Part shown: piece after piece, positions 63,808 through 64,000 of the stretch
Layout: each line of letters starts with the position of its first letter
Numbering within the stretch: position 1 is the first letter of the stretch
Origin: Tupaia tana
Taxonomy: Eukaryota > Chordata > Mammalia > Scandentia > Tupaiidae
Length of the DNA: 64,000 nucleotides
Assembly (NCBI GenBank): GCA_026018925.1
Contig: JAKSZU010000002.1
Span: forward strand, 156,038,400 to 156,102,399
Reading direction: 5' to 3'
The notes under the pieces: model-generated
Told to the model about the DNA's origin: nothing
Database searches by the model: none
What the model saw: the letters and a program-made list of their open reading frames with translations, nothing else
Position numbers and translations under genes: made by a program

Positions 63808-64000
63808 GGGGCCCAGCTACCGAGGCATAGACAGTGGAGCACTGCTCGGCCGTACTGGAGACGTGAGCGGCCCAGGGTTCAGACCCAGGCCGACCTCAAC
63901 ACAAGAGGGTATCTGTGATCCTGGCTGGCTGGAAGGCTGAGGGGAGGACTTTGACACAGCAAGACCCTGTCAGGGTCCTTGTCTTGCTGTCTCTCTCTCA
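63808..64000 (+). mobile_element. SINE-T3-like, cut by window edge
   Basis: Head cgaggcatagacagtggagc and body with ggctggctggaaggctgagg; continues past the window. Confidence 0.66.

Noticed and set aside
63412..64000. Search for the exon coding for residues up to 125
   Set aside because: No minus-strand frame matching the conserved N-terminal TRAPPC11 sequence is present here; that exon must lie beyond the window.

Overview
The window is nuclear DNA from a placental mammal. It is dominated by one protein-coding gene on the minus strand, TRAPPC11 (foie gras homologue, TRAPP III subunit), spread over about 53 kb. I recognise 27 coding exons between 62,387 (human-equivalent residue 126) and the stop codon at 9,487-9,489. 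All have canonical AG/GT borders and compatible phases, and they add up with no indel to the 1,133-residue human numbering. The exons for the first 125 residues and the promoter lie beyond the right edge. A likely 3' UTR of about 0.9 kb runs down to a polyadenylation signal near 8,593.

Nearly everything else is repeat. About 90 copies of tRNA-derived SINEs are scattered through introns and flanks. I use three working names. SINE-T1 is about 250 bp: a tRNA-like head with A and B boxes, then a tRNA-unrelated body ending in ccctatagcaaaaacctc and an A tail. SINE-T2 is about 150 bp: the same head joined directly to a CT-rich tract and tggtcaaattaaaataaa. SINE-T3 is divergent, with a gataaaacacaatgctctg-type head. 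A young T1 subgroup ('T1y') has the head accagcagttagcgtaatgg, very low divergence and crisp target-site duplications (TSDs). These are not Alu, B1/B2/ID, CAN, VES or rabbit C SINEs as I know them, so I do not name the species; it is a mammal with its own active SINE.

Older layers are shared by all placentals: L1 (a 5'-truncated copy at 50,244-53,351 with TSDs, plus ancient L1M fragments), L2, MIR and MLT1-type LTRs. There is also a processed RPL21 pseudogene (6,601-7,155) and a 3'-truncated U6 snRNA copy (about 21,483-21,513).

Layout: 1-8,500 downstream flank with SINEs and the RPL21 retrocopy; 8,575-9,531 terminal exon and 3' UTR; 9,532-62,387 TRAPPC11 exons and SINE-filled introns; 62,388-64,000 intron with SINEs.

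I find no operon, CRISPR, defence system or new protein-coding system. The points worth a second look are structural: a near-identical inverted duplication around one TRAPPC11 exon, several cases of two retroposons inserted serially at the same target, a U6 fragment with its own TSD, a 22-bp perfect palindrome, and the SINE family itself.
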